Shown here: positions 20,338 to 31,974 of the stretch, piece after piece
Position numbering within the stretch: position 1 is the first letter of the stretch
Layout of the letters: every line of letters starts with the position of its first letter
Source of the DNA: Saccoglossus kowalevskii
Taxonomy: Eukaryota; Hemichordata; Enteropneusta; Harrimaniidae
Assembly: GCF_000003605.2 (NCBI RefSeq)
Contig: NW_003150348.1
Span: 1 to 34,286 of the forward strand
Length of the DNA stretch: 34,286 bases
Direction: 5' to 3'
The notes under the pieces: generated by a model
What the model saw: only the letters and a program-made list of their open reading frames with translations
The model's database searches: none
What the model was told of the DNA's origin: nothing
Program-made: the position numbers and the translations under genes

Positions 20338-20425
20338 TCCTTCGAGCCGGATTCGGACCAGCGACCTAAGGATAACAGCAAATGACCACTACAGACCTCC
20401 GCTCTACCAACTGAGCTATCGAATG
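20338..20425 (-). pseudogene. tRNA-Tyr copy, C55, T31 and A2
   Basis: The 19612 allele plus A2, a new acceptor mismatch at the dimer edge. Flank class A, unlike 19612. Confidence 0.78.
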
Positions 20426-20700
20426 GATGACATGTAGTTATTATGTCAAACATGATGAGTCCAATTCTGCCCTTTGACATTGAATGTCTCATTATGATGT
20501 CACCGTATTGACGTTTGTGCATTCATATATTGAGTAACGCAATCAGAACATGCGCCATTTTAAATTGAAAACACTTTCATGAATTACATAATCGACGATG
20601 CAGTATGCAATCAAAACTTGCGCCACTCGAATTTGAAAACAATCATTAATGACGTAATCGACTATGAAGTACTAGTACAATTTACGCAAAACAGGACACG

Positions 20701-20788
20701 TCCTTCGAGCCGGATTCGAACCAGCGACCTAAGGATAACAGCAAATGACCACTACAGTCCTCCGCTCTACCAACTGAGCTATCGAAGG
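20701..20788 (-). tRNA. tRNA-Tyr-GTA: tRNA-Tyr(GTA), intact
   Basis: Exons and intron match the reference. Flank class A, with one base lost in CTCATTATG (CTATTATG). Confidence 0.95.
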
Positions 20789-21063
20789 GATGACATGTAG
20801 TCATTATGTCAAACATGATGAGTCCAATTCTGCCCTTTGACATTGAATGTCTATTATGATGTCACCGTTTTGACGTTTGTGCAATCATATATTGAGTAAC
20901 GCAATCAGAACATGCGCCATTGTCAATTGAAAACACTTTCATGAATTACGTAATCGACGATGCAGTACGCAATCAAAACTTGCGCCACTTGAATTTGAAA
21001 ACAATTCATTAATGTCGTAACCGACCACGCAGTATTAGTACAATTTACGCAAAACAGGACACG

Positions 21064-21151
21064 TTCTTCGAGCCGGATTCGAACCAGCGACCTAATGATA
21101 ACAGCAAATGACCACTACAGTCCTCCGCTCTACCAACTGAGCTATCGAAGG
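21064..21151 (-). pseudogene. tRNA-Tyr copy, A72 and A41
   Basis: Two stem mismatches, C1:A72 and G29:A41. Flank B-like (ATCAAACATGATGACCCC). Same allele at 31975. Confidence 0.75.
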
Positions 21152-21425
21152 GATGACATGTAGTCATTATATCAAACATGATGACCCCAATTATACCCTT
21201 TGACATTGAATGTGTCATTTTGATGTCACCGTTTTGACGTTTGTGCAATCATATATTGAGTAACGCAATCAGAACATGGCCATTTTAAATTGAAAACACT
21301 TTCATGAATTACGTAATCGACGATGCAGTACGCATTCAAAACTTGCGCAACTCGAATTTGAAAACAATCATTAATGACGTAATCGACCATGAAGTACTAG
21401 TACAATTTACGCAAAACAGGACACG

Positions 21426-21513
21426 TCCTTCGAGCCGGATTCGAACCAGCGACCTAAGGATAACAGCAAATGACCACTACAGTCCTCCGCTCTACCAACT
21501 GAGCTATCGAAGG
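21426..21513 (-). tRNA. tRNA-Tyr-GTA: tRNA-Tyr(GTA), intact
   Basis: Exons and intron match the reference. Flank class A. Confidence 0.95.
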
Positions 21514-21788
21514 GATGACATGTAGTCATTATGTCAAACATGATGAGTCCAATTCTGCCCTTTGACATTGAATGTCTCATTATGATGTCACCGTTTTGAC
21601 GTTTGTGCAATCATATATTGAGTAACGCAATCAGAACATGCGCCATTTTCAATTGAAAACACTTTCATGAATTACGTAATCGACGATGCAGTACGCAATC
21701 ACAACTTGCGCCACTCGAATTTGAAAACAATCATTAATGACGTAATCGACTATGAAGTACTAGTACAATTTACGCAAAACAGGACACG

Positions 21789-21876
21789 TCCTTCGAGCCG
21801 GATTCGAACCAGCGACCTAAGGATAACAGCAAATGACCACTACAGTCCTCCGCTCTACCAACTGAGCTATCGAAGG
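21789..21876 (-). tRNA. tRNA-Tyr-GTA: tRNA-Tyr(GTA), intact
   Basis: Exons and intron match the reference. Flank class A with CGACATG and ATTAAGTC changes. Confidence 0.94.
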
Positions 21877-22152
21877 GACGACATGTAGTCATTAAGTCAA
21901 ACATGATGAGTCCATTTCTGCCCTTTGACATTGACTGTCTCATTATGATGTCACCGTTTTGACGTTTGTGCAATCATATATTGAGTAACGCAATGAGAAC
22001 TTGCGCCATTTTCAATTGAAAACACTTTCATGAATTACGTAATCGACGATGCAGTACGCAAAAAAAACTTGCGCCACTTGAATTTGAAAACAATTCATTA
22101 ATGACGTAACCGACCATGCAGTACTAGTACAATTTACGCAAAACAGGACACG

Positions 22153-22240
22153 TCCTTCGAGCCGGATTCGAACCAGCGACCTAAGGATAACAGCAAATGA
22201 CCACTACAGTCCTCCGCTCTACCAACTGAGCTATCGAAGG
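22153..22240 (-). tRNA. tRNA-Tyr-GTA: tRNA-Tyr(GTA), intact
   Basis: Exons and intron match the reference. Flank class B. Confidence 0.95.
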
Positions 22241-22515
22241 GATGACATGTAGTCATTATATCAAACACGATGACCCCAATTATACCCTTTGACATTGAAT
22301 GTCTCATTTTGATGTCACCGTTTTGACGTTTGTGCAATCATATATTGAGTAACGCAATCAGAACATGGCCAATTTTAAATTGAAAACACTTTCATGAATT
22401 ACGTAATCGACGATGCAGTGGGCAATCAAATGTTGCGCAACTTGAATTTGAAAACAATCATTAATGACGTAATCGACCACGAAGTACTAGTACAATTTAC
22501 GCAAAACAGGACACG

Positions 22516-22603
22516 TCCTTCGAGCCGGATTCGAACCAGCGACCTAAGGATAACAGCAAATGACCACTACAGTCCTCCGCTCTACCAACTGAGCTATCGA
22601 AGG
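22516..22603 (-). tRNA. tRNA-Tyr-GTA: tRNA-Tyr(GTA), intact
   Basis: Exons and intron match the reference. Flank class A. Spacer has the GTGGGCAATCAAATGTTGCG form typical of 22400-24600 and 29000-29500. Confidence 0.95.
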
Positions 22604-22877
22604 GATGACATGTAGTCATTATGTCAAACATGATGAGTCCAATTCTGCCCTTTGACATTAAATGTCTCATTATGATGTCACCGTTTTGACGTTTGTGCAA
22701 TCATATATTGAGTATCGCAATCAGAACATGGCCATTTTAAATTGAAAACACTTTCATGAATTACGTAATCGACGATGCAGTACGCAATCAAAACTTGCGC
22801 AACTCGAATTTGAAAACAATCATTAATGACGTAATCGACCACGAAGTACTAGTACAATTTACACAAAACAGTACACG

Positions 22878-22965
22878 TCCTTCGAGCTGGATTCGAACCA
22901 GCGACCTAAGGATAACAGCAAATGACCACTACAGTCCTCCGCTCTACCAACTGCGCTATCGATGG
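22878..22965 (-). pseudogene. Degenerate tRNA-Tyr copy
   Basis: G12 (A box, faces A23) and A3 (faces A70); A63 restores a Watson-Crick pair with T51. Flank class B. Confidence 0.78.
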
Positions 22966-23240
22966 GATGACATGTAGTCATTATATCAAACACGATGACC
23001 CCAATTATACCCTTTGACATTGAATGTCTCATTTTGATGTCACCGTTTTGACGTTTGTGGAATCATATATTGAGTAACGCAATCAGAACATGCGTCATTT
23101 TAAATTGAAAACACTTTCATGAATTACGTAATCGACGATGCAGTGTGCAATCAAAACTTGCGCCACTTGAATTTGAAAACAATCATTAATGACGTAATCG
23201 ACCGTGAAGTATTAGTACAATTTACGCAAAACAGGACACG

Positions 23241-23328
23241 TCCTTCAAGCCGGATTCGAACCAGCGACCTAAGGATAACAGCAAATGACCACTACAGTCC
23301 TCCGCTCTACCAACTGAGCTATCGAAGG
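23241..23328 (-). tRNA. tRNA-Tyr-GTA: tRNA-Tyr copy, G6:T67 wobble
   Basis: T67 only. Flank class A. Same exon allele at 24332. Confidence 0.88.
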
Positions 23329-23603
23329 GATGACATGTAGTCATTATGTCAAACATGATGAGTCCAATTCTGCCCTTTGACATTGAATGACTCATTATGA
23401 TGTCACCGTTTTGACGTTTGTGCAATCATATATTGAGTAACGCAATCAGCACATGCGCCATTTTCAATTGAAAACACTTTCATGAATTACGTAATCGACG
23501 ATGCAGTGGGCAATCAAATGTTGCGCAACTCGAATTTGAAAACAATCATTAATGACGTAACCGACCATGCAGTACTAGTACAATTTACGCAAAACAGGTC
23601 ACG

Positions 23604-23691
23604 TCCTTCGAGCCGGATTCGAACCAGCGACCTAAGGATAACAGCAAATGACCACTACAGTCCTCCGCTCTACCAACTGAGCTATCGAAGG
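23604..23691 (-). tRNA. tRNA-Tyr-GTA: tRNA-Tyr(GTA), intact
   Basis: Exons and intron match the reference. Flank class B-like (ATATAGCCATTATATC). Confidence 0.94.
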
Positions 23692-23966
23692 GATGACATA
23701 TAGCCATTATATCAAACATGATGACCCCAATTATACCCTTTCACATTTGAATGTCTCATTTTGATGTCACCGCTTTGACGTTTGTGCAATCATATATTGA
23801 GTAACGCAATCAGAACATGGCCATTTTAAATTGAAAACACTTTCATGAATTACGTAATCGACGATGCAGTGGGCAGTCAAATGTTGCGCAACTCGAATTT
23901 GAAAACAATCATTAATGACGTAATCGACCACGAAGTACTAGTACAATTTACGCAAAACAGGACACG

Positions 23967-24055
23967 TCCTTTCGAGCCGGATTCGAACCAGCGACCTAAG
24001 GATAACAGCAAATGACCACTACAGTCCTCCGCTCTACCAACTGAGCTATCGATGG
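23967..24055 (-). pseudogene. tRNA-Tyr copy with acceptor insertion
   Basis: One extra T in the 3' acceptor strand and A3 in the 5' strand. Flank class B. Confidence 0.78.
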
Positions 24056-24331
24056 GATGACATGTAGTCATTATATCAAACACGATGACCCCAATTATAC
24101 CCTTTGACATTGAATGTCTCATTTTGATGTCACCGTTTTGACGTTTGTGCAATCATATATTGAGTAACGCAATCAGAACATGCGCCATTTTTAAATTGAA
24201 AACACTTACATGAGTTACGTAATCGACGATGCAGTGGGCAATCAAACGTTGCGCAACTCGAATTTGAAAACAATCATTAATGACGTAATCGACCGTGAAG
24301 TACTAGTACAATTTACGCAAAACAGGACACG

Positions 24332-24419
24332 TCCTTCAAGCCGGATTCGAACCAGCGACCTAAGGATAACAGCAAATGACCACTACAGTCCTCCGCTCTA
24401 CCAACTGAGCTATCGAAGG
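24332..24419 (-). tRNA. tRNA-Tyr-GTA: tRNA-Tyr copy, G6:T67 wobble
   Basis: T67 only. Flank B-like with CAGGATGACCCC, as at 29164. Confidence 0.87.
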
Positions 24420-24693
24420 GATGACATGTAGTCATTATATCAAACAGGATGACCCCAATTATACCCTTTGACATTGAATGTCTCATTTTGATGTCACCGT
24501 TTTGACGTTTGTGCAATCATATATTGAGTAACGCAATCAGAACATGGCCATTTTAAATTGAAAACACTTTCATGAATTACGTAATCGACGATGCAGTGGG
24601 CAATCAAATGTTGCGCAACTCGAATTTGAAAACAATCATTAATGACGTAATCGACCACGAAGTACTAGTACAATTTACGCAAAACAGGACACG

Positions 24694-24781
24694 TCCTTCG
24701 AGCCGGATTCGAACCAGCGACCTAAGGATAACAGCAAATGACCACTACAGTCCTCCGCTCTACCAACTGAGCTATCGAAGG
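24694..24781 (-). tRNA. tRNA-Tyr-GTA: tRNA-Tyr(GTA), intact
   Basis: Exons and intron match the reference. Flank class A. Confidence 0.95.
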
Positions 24782-25056
24782 GATGACATGTAGTCATTAT
24801 GTCAAACATGATGAGTCCAATTCTGCCCTTTGACATTGAATGTCTCATTATGATGTCACCGTTTTGACGTTTGTGCAATCATATATTGAGTAACGCAATC
24901 AGAACATGCGCCATTTTCAATTGAAAACACTTTCATGAATTACGTAATCGACGATGCAGTACGCAATCAAAACTTGCGCCACTCGAATTTGAAAACAATC
25001 ATTAATGATGTAATCGACTATGAAGTACTAGTACAATTTACGCAAAACAGGACACG

Positions 25057-25144
25057 TCATTCGAGCCGGATTCGAACCAGCGACCTAAGGATAACAGCAA
25101 ATGACCACTACAGTCCTCCGCTCTACCAACTGAGCTATCGAAGG
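25057..25144 (-). tRNA. tRNA-Tyr copy, C2:T71 mismatch
   Basis: T71 only. Flank class A. Confidence 0.77.
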
Positions 25145-25419
25145 GATGACATGTAGTCATTATGTCAAACATGATGAGTTCAATTCTGCCCTTTGACATT
25201 TAATGTCTCATTATGATGTCACCGTTTTGACGTTTGTGCAATCATATATTGAGTAACGCAATCAGAACATGCGCCATTTTCAATTGAAAACACTTTCATG
25301 AATTACGTAATCGACGATGCAGTACGCAATCAAAACTTGCGCCACTCGAATTTGAAAACAATCATTAATGACGTAATCGACCATGAACTACTAGTACAAT
25401 TTACGCAAAACAGGACACG

Positions 25420-25507
25420 TCCTTCGAGCCGGATTTGAACCAGCGACATAAGGATAACAGCAAATGACCACTACAGTCCCCCGCTCTACCAACTGAGCTA
25501 TCGAAGG
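25420..25507 (-). tRNA. tRNA-Tyr-GTA: tRNA-Tyr copy, A57, T45, G28
   Basis: All three changes are mild: A57 fits the B box, 45 is in the variable loop and G28-T42 is a wobble. Flank class A (ATTAAGTC). Confidence 0.8.
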
Positions 25508-25782
25508 GATGACATGTAGTCATTAAGTCAAACATGATGAGTCCAATTCTGCCCTTTGACATTGAATGTCTCATTATGATGTCACCGTTTTGACGTTTGT
25601 GCAATCATATATTGAGTAACGCAATCAGAACATGCGCCATTTTCAATTGAAAACACTTTCATGAATTACGTAATCGAGGATGCAGTACGCAATCAAAACT
25701 TGCGCCACTCGAATTTGAAAACAATCATTAATGACGTAATCGACTATGAAGTACTGGTACAATTTACGCAAAACAGGACAAG

Positions 25783-25870
25783 TCCTTCGAGCCGGATTCG
25801 AACCAGCGACCTAAGGATAACAGCAAATGACCACTACAGTCCTCCGCTCTACCAACTGAGCTATCGAAAG
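25783..25870 (-). tRNA. tRNA-Tyr-GTA: tRNA-Tyr copy, T2:G71 wobble
   Basis: T2 only. Flank class A. Confidence 0.85.
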
Positions 25871-26145
25871 GATGACATGTAGTCATTATGTCAAACATGA
25901 TGAGTCCAATTCTGCCCTTTGACATTTAATGTCTCATTATGATGTCACCGTTTTGACGTTTGTGCAATCATATATTGAGTAAGGCAATCAGAACATGCGC
26001 CATTTTCAATTGAAAACACTTTCATGAATTACGTAATCGACGATGCAGTACGCAATCAAAACTTGCGCCACTCGAATTTGAAAACAATCATTAATGACGT
26101 AATCGACCATGAAGTACTAGTACAATTTACGTAAAACAGGACACG

Positions 26146-26233
26146 TCCTTCGAGCCGGATTCGAACCAGCGACCTAAGGATAACAGCAAATGACCACTAC
26201 AGTCCTCCGCTTTACCAACTGAGCTATCGAAGG
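26146..26233 (-). tRNA. tRNA-Tyr copy, C13:A22 mismatch
   Basis: A22 only, at the end of the D stem. Flank class B, with a small indel swap at CATCATAATATTG. Confidence 0.78.
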
Positions 26234-26508
26234 GATGACATGTAGTCATTATATCAAACACGATGACCCCAATTATACCCTTTGACATTGAATGTCTCAT
26301 TTTGATGTCACCGTTTTGACGTTTGTGCATCATAATATTGAGTAACGCAATCAGACCATGGCCATTTTAAATCGAAAACACTTTCATGAATTACGTAATC
26401 GACGATGCAGTAAGCAATCAAAAACTTGCGCAACTCGAATTTGAAAACAATCATTAATGACGTAATCGACCATGAAGTACTAGTACAATTTACGCAAAAC
26501 AGGACACG

Positions 26509-26596
26509 TTCTTCGAGCCGGATTCGAACCAGCGACCTAAGGATAACAGCAAATGACCACTACAGTCCTCCGCTCTACCAACTGAGCTATCGAAGG
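26509..26596 (-). tRNA. tRNA-Tyr copy, C1:A72 mismatch
   Basis: A72 only. Flank class A. Confidence 0.78.
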
Positions 26597-26871
26597 GATG
26601 ACATGTAGTCATTATGTCAAACATGATGAGTCCAATTCTGCCCTTTGACATTTAATGTCTCATTATGATGTCACCGTTTTGACGTTTGTGCAATCATATA
26701 TTGAGTAACGCAATCAGAACATGCACCATTTTCAATTGAAAACACTTTCATGAATTACGTAATCGACGATGCAGTACGCAATCAAAACTTGCGCCACTCG
26801 AATTTGAAAACAATCATTAATGACGTAATCGACCATGAAGTACTAGTACAATTTACGCAAAACAGGACACG

Positions 26872-26959
26872 TTCGTCGAGCCGGATTCGAACCAGCGACC
26901 TAAGGATAACAGCAAATGACCACTACAGTCCTCCGCTCTAACAACTGAGCTATCGAAGG
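26872..26959 (-). pseudogene. Degenerate tRNA-Tyr copy, T19
   Basis: A72, C70 and T19; G19 is invariant and contacts C56. Flank class B. Confidence 0.82.
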
Positions 26960-27234
26960 GATGACATGTAGTCATTATATCAAACACGATGACCCCAATT
27001 ATACCCTTTGACATTGAATGTCTCATTTTGATGTCACCGTTTTGACGTTTGTGCAATCATATATTGAGTAACGCAATCAGAACATGCGCCATTTTCAATT
27101 GAAAACACTTTCATGAATTACGTAATCGACGATGCCGTACGCATTCAAAACTTGCGCCACTCGAATTTGAAAACAATCATTAATGACGTAATCGACCATG
27201 AAGTACTAGTACAATTTACGCAAAACAGGACACG

Positions 27235-27322
27235 TGCTTCGAGCCGGGTTCGAAACAGCGAGCTAAGGATAACAGCAAATGACCACTACAGTCCTCCGCT
27301 CTACCAACTGAGCTATCGAAGG
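27235..27322 (-). pseudogene. Degenerate tRNA-Tyr copy
   Basis: C72 against C1, C60, T53 in the B box and C46. Flank class A. Confidence 0.8.
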
Positions 27323-27598
27323 GATGACATGTAGTCATTATGTCAAACATGATGAGTCCAATTCTGCCCTTTGACATTGAATGTCTCATTATGATGTCAC
27401 CGTTTTGACGTTTGTGCAATCATATATTGAGTAACGCAATCAGAACATGCGCCATTTTAAATTGAAAACACTTTCATGAATTACGTAATCGACGATGCAG
27501 TACGCAATCAAAACTTGCGAAACTCGAATTTGAAAACAATTCATTATTGACGTAATCGACCATGAAGTATTAGTACAATTTACGCAAAACAGGACACG

Positions 27599-27686
27599 TC
27601 CTTCGAGCCGGATTCGAACCAGCGAATTAAGGATAACAGCAAATGACCACTACAGTCCTCCGCTCTACCAACTGAGCTATCGAAGG
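27599..27686 (-). tRNA. tRNA-Tyr-GTA: tRNA-Tyr copy, variable-loop variant
   Basis: A45 and T46, as at 8662 about 19 kb away, together with the same ATTAAGTC class B flank and spacer (GCGAAACTCGAATTTG). Evidence of long-distance block copying. Confidence 0.85.
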
Positions 27687-27962
27687 TATGACATTAAGTC
27701 ATTATATCAAACACGATGACCCCAATTCTGCCCTTTGACATTGAATGTCTCATTTTTATGTCACCGTTTTGACGTTTGTGCAATCATATATTGAGTAACG
27801 CAATCAGAACATGCGCCATTTTCAATTGAAAACACTTTCATGAATTACGTAATCGACGATGCAGTAAGCAATCAAAACTTGCGCCACTTGAATTTGAAAA
27901 ACAATCATTAATGACGTAATCGACCGTGAAGTACTAGTACAATTTACGCAAAACAGGACACG

Positions 27963-28050
27963 TCTTTCAAGCCGGATTCGAACCAGCGACATAAGGATAA
28001 CAGCAAATGACCACTACAGTCCTCCGCTCTACCAACTGAGCTATCGAAGG
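27963..28050 (-). pseudogene. tRNA-Tyr copy, A71, T67, T45
   Basis: C2:A71 mismatch and a wobble in the acceptor stem. Flank class B. Confidence 0.72.
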
Positions 28051-28120
28051 GATGACATGTAGTCATTATATCAAACACGATGACCCCAATTATACCCTTT
28101 GACATTGAATGTCTCATTAT

Positions 28121-28275
28121 GATGTCACCGTTTTGACGTTTGTGCAATCATATATTGAGTAACGCAATCAGAACATGCGCCATTTTCAATTGAAAACACT
28201 TTCATGAATTACGTAATCGACGATGCAGTACGCAATCAAAACTTGCGCCACTCGAATTTGAAAACAATCATTAAT
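28121..28275 (-). repeat. 155-bp unit without a tRNA gene (copy 1)
   Basis: From one GATGTCACCG landmark to the next. The 208-bp stretch with the tRNA gene and near flank is missing; CATTAATGA of the spacer joins TGTCACCG of the far flank, at a short homology with CATTATGA. Confidence 0.9.
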
Positions 28276-28480
28276 GATGTCACCGTTTTGACGTTTGTGC
28301 AATCATATATTGAGTAACGCAATCAGAACATGCGCCATTTTAAATTGAAAACACTTTCATGAATTACATAATCGACGATGCAGTATGCAATCAAAACTTG
28401 CGCCACTCGAATTTGAAAACAATCATTAATGACGTAATCGACTATGAAGTACTAGTACAATTTACGCAAAACAGGACACG

Positions 28481-28568
28481 TCCTTCGAGCCGGATTCGAA
28501 CCAGCGACCTAAGGATAACAGCAAATGACCACTACAGTCCTCCGCTCTACCAACTGAGCTATCGAAGG
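28481..28568 (-). tRNA. tRNA-Tyr-GTA: tRNA-Tyr(GTA), intact, 41-bp flank deletion
   Basis: Exons and intron match the reference. Flank deletion junction at 28580-28597. Follows a 155-bp unit on the left. Confidence 0.95.
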
Positions 28569-28801
28569 GATGACATGTAGTCATTTTGTCTCATTTTGAT
28601 GTCACCGTTTTGACGTTTGTGCAATCATATATTGAGTTACGCAATCAGAACATGGCCATTTTAAATTGAAAACTCTTTCATGAATTACGTAATCGACGAT
28701 GCATTAAGCAATCAAAACTTGCGCAACTCGAATTTGAAAACAATCATTAATGACGTAATCGACCATGAAGTACTAGTACAATTTACGCAAAACAGGACAC
28801 G

Positions 28802-28889
28802 TACTTCGAGCTGGATTCGAACCAGCGACATAAGGATAACAGCAAATGACCACTACAGTCCTCCGCTCTACCAACTGAGCTATCAAAGG
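28802..28889 (-). pseudogene. tRNA-Tyr copy, T72 and T5
   Basis: C1:T72 mismatch, T5 wobble, T45; A63 is compatible with T51. Flank class B. Same allele at 32337 and 33539. Confidence 0.72.
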
Positions 28890-29163
28890 GATGACATGTA
28901 GTCATTATATCAAACACGATGACCCCAATTATACCCTTTGACATTGATTGTCTCATTTTGATGTCATCGTTTTGACGTTTGTGCAAGCATATATTGAGTA
29001 ACGCAATCAGAACATGGCCATTTTAAATTGAAAACACTTTCATGAATTACGTAATCGACGATGCAGTGGGCAATCAAATGTTGCGCAACTCGAATTTGAA
29101 AACAATCATTAATGACGTAACCGACCATGCAGTACTAGTACAATTTACGCAAAACAGGTCACG

Positions 29164-29252
29164 TCCTTCAAGCCGGATTCGAACCACGCGACCTAAGGAT
29201 AACAGCAAATGACCACTACAGTCCTCCGCTCTACCAACTGAGCTATCGAAGG
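29164..29252 (-). pseudogene. tRNA-Tyr copy with T-stem insertion
   Basis: One extra base in the 5' T-stem strand (CCACGC) and T67. Flank B-like (CAGGATGACCCC). Confidence 0.78.
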
Positions 29253-29526
29253 GATGACATGTAGTCATTATATCAAACAGGATGACCCCAATTATACCCT
29301 TTCACATTGAATGTCTCATTTTGATGTCACCGTTTTGACGTTTGTGCAATCATATATTGAGTAACGCAATCAGAACATGGCCATTTTAAATTGAAAACAC
29401 TTTCATGAATTACGTAATCGACGATGCAGTGGGCAATCAAATGTTGCGCAACTCGAATTTGAAAACAATCATTAATGACGTAATCGACCACGAAGTACTA
29501 GTACAATTTACGCAAAACAGGACACG

Positions 29527-29614
29527 TCCTTCGAGCCGGATTCGAACCAGCGACATAAGGATAACAGCAAATGACCACTACAGTCCTCCGCTCTACCAAC
29601 TGAGCTATCGAAGG
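29527..29614 (-). tRNA. tRNA-Tyr-GTA: tRNA-Tyr copy, T45 only
   Basis: Single variable-loop change. Flank class B. Confidence 0.88.
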
Positions 29615-29684
29615 GATGACATGTAGTCATTATATCAAACACGATGACCCCAATTATACCCTTTGACATTGAATGTCTCATTAT

Positions 29685-29839
29685 GATGTCACCGTTTTGA
29701 CGTTTGTGCAATCATATATTGAGTAACGCAATCAGAACATGCGCCATTTTCAATTGAAAACACTTTCATGAATTACGTAATCGACGATGCAGTACGCAAT
29801 CAAAACTTGCGCCACTCGAATTTGAAAACAATCATTAAT
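29685..29839 (-). repeat. 155-bp unit without a tRNA gene (copy 2)
   Basis: Same junction as 28121-28275. Confidence 0.9.
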
Positions 29840-30044
29840 GATGTCACCGTTTTGACGTTTGTGCAATCATATATTGAGTAACGCAATCAGAACATGCGCC
29901 ATTTTAAATTGAAAACACTTTCATGAATTACATAATCGACGATGCAGTATGCAATCAAAACTTGCGCCACTCGAATTTGAAAACAATCATTAATGACGTA
30001 ATCGACTATGAAGTACTAGTACAATTTACGCAAAACAGGACACG

Positions 30045-30132
30045 TCCTTCGAGCCGGATTCGAACCAGCGACCTAAGGATAACAGCAAATGACCACTACA
30101 GTCCTCCGCTCTACCAACTGAGCTATCGAAGG
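30045..30132 (-). tRNA. tRNA-Tyr-GTA: tRNA-Tyr(GTA), intact, 41-bp flank deletion
   Basis: Exons and intron match the reference. Flank deletion junction at 30144-30161. Confidence 0.95.
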
Positions 30133-30366
30133 GATGACATGTAGTCATTTTGTCTCATTTTGATGTCACCGTTTTGACGTTTGTGCAATCATATATTGAG
30201 TTACGCAATCAGAACATGGCCATTTTTAAATTGAAAACACTTTCATGAATTACGTAATCGACGATGCAGTAAGCAATCAAAACTTGCGCAACTCGAATTT
30301 GAAAACAATCATTAATGACGTAATCGACCATGAAGTACTAGTACAATTTACGCAAAACAGAACACG

Positions 30367-30454
30367 TCTTTCGAGCCGGATTCGAACCAGCGACCTAAGG
30401 ATAACAGCAAATGACCACTACAGTCCTCCGCTCTACCAACTGAGCTATCGAAGG
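30367..30454 (-). tRNA. tRNA-Tyr copy, C2:A71 mismatch
   Basis: A71 only. Flank class A with ATATAGTCAGTATGGC changes. Confidence 0.75.
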
Positions 30455-30524
30455 GATGACATATAGTCAGTATGGCAAACATGATGAGTCCAATTCTGCC
30501 CTTTGACATTGAATGTCTCATTAT

Positions 30525-30679
30525 GATGTCACCGTTTTGACGTTTGTGCAATCATATATTGAGTAACGCAATCAGAACATGCGCCATTTTCAATTGAAAA
30601 CATTTTCATGAATTACGTAATCGACGATGCAGTACGCAATCAAAACTTGCGCCACTCGAATTTGAAAACAATCATTAAT
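30525..30679 (-). repeat. 155-bp unit without a tRNA gene (copy 3)
   Basis: Same junction. Here the next unit keeps a full-length class A flank, unlike the other three blocks. Confidence 0.9.
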
Positions 30680-30884
30680 GATGTCACCGTTTTGACGTTT
30701 GTGTAATCATATATTGAGTAACGCAATCAGAACATGCGCCATTTTAAATTGAAAACACTTTCATGAATTACATAATCGACGATGCAGTATGCAATCAAAA
30801 CTTGCGCCACTCGAATTTGAAAACAATCATTAATGACGTAATCGACTGTGAAGTACTAGTACAATTTACGCAAAACAGGAAACG

Positions 30885-30972
30885 TCCTTCGAGACGGATT
30901 CGAACCAGCGACCTAAGGATAACAGCAAATGACCACTACAGTCCTCCGCTCTACCAACTGAGCTATCGAAAG
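30885..30972 (-). tRNA. tRNA-Tyr copy, T64 and T2
   Basis: C50:T64 mismatch in the T stem and a T2 wobble. Flank class A. Confidence 0.73.
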
Positions 30973-31247
30973 GATGACATGTAGTCATTATGTCAAACAT
31001 GATGAGTCCAATTCTGCCCTTTGACATTGAATGTCTCATTATGATGTCACCGTTTTGACGTTTGTGCAAACATATATTGAGTAACGCAATCAGAACATGC
31101 GCCATTTTCAATTGAAAACACTTTCATGAATTACATAATCGACGATGCAGTACGCAATCAAAACTTGCGCCACTCGAATTTGAAAACAATCATTAATGAC
31201 GTAATAGACTATGAAGTACTAGTAAAATTTACGCAAAACAGGACACG

Positions 31248-31335
31248 TCCTTCGAGGCGGATTCGAACCTGCGACCTAAGGATACCAGCAAATGACCACC
31301 ACAGTTCTCCGCTCTACCAACTGAGCTATCGAAGG
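31248..31335 (-). pseudogene. tRNA-Tyr-derived copy with anticodon GTG
   Basis: A36 is G, so the anticodon reads GTG (histidine). Also C64, A51 (T stem mismatches) and A30 (anticodon stem mismatch); one intron change. C1-G72 and A73 stay tyrosine-like. Flank class A. Confidence 0.85.
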
Positions 31336-31610
31336 GATGACATGTAGTCATTATGTCAAACATGATGAGTCCAATTCTGCCCTTTGACATTTAATGTCTC
31401 ATTATGATGTCATCGTTTTGACGTTTGTGCAATCATATATTGAGTAACGCAATCAGAACATGCGCCATTTTCAATTGAAAACACTTTCATGAATTACGTA
31501 ATCGACGATGCAGTACGCAATCAAAACTTGCGCCACTCGAATTTGAAAACAATCATTAATGACGTAATCGACCATGAACTACTAGTACAATTTACGCAAA
31601 ACAGGACACG

Positions 31611-31698
31611 TTCTTCGAGCCGGATTTGAACCAGCGACCTAAGGATAACAGCAAATGACCACTACAGTCCTCCGCTCTACCAACTGAGCTATCGAAGG
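31611..31698 (-). tRNA. tRNA-Tyr copy, A72 and A57
   Basis: Same exon allele as 18160 but with flank class B. Confidence 0.75.
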
Positions 31699-31974
31699 GA
31701 TGACATGTAGTCATTATATCAAACACGATGACCCCAATTATACCCTTTGACATTGAATGTCTCATTATGATGTCACCGTTTTGACGTTTGTGCAATCATA
31801 TATTGAGTAACGCAATCAAAACATGCGCCATTGTCAATTGAAAACACTTTCATGAATTACGTAATCGACAATGCAGTACGCAATCAAAACATGCGCCACT
31901 TGAATTTGAAAACAATTCATTAATGTCGTAACCGACCACGCAGTATTAGTACAATTTACGCAAAACAGGACACG

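Larger units (their letters stand above)
18975..20425 (-). repeat. Two adjacent 726-bp dimers, apparently identical
   Basis: 18975-19700 and 19701 onward match at every place I compared, including private changes (TCATCG, GTAGTCACTATG, ATTAGAACC, ATTCGGACC, CTACAGACC). Divergence begins only at about 20423. This is the freshest duplication in the window and shows that dimers are a unit of exchange. Confidence 0.9.
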
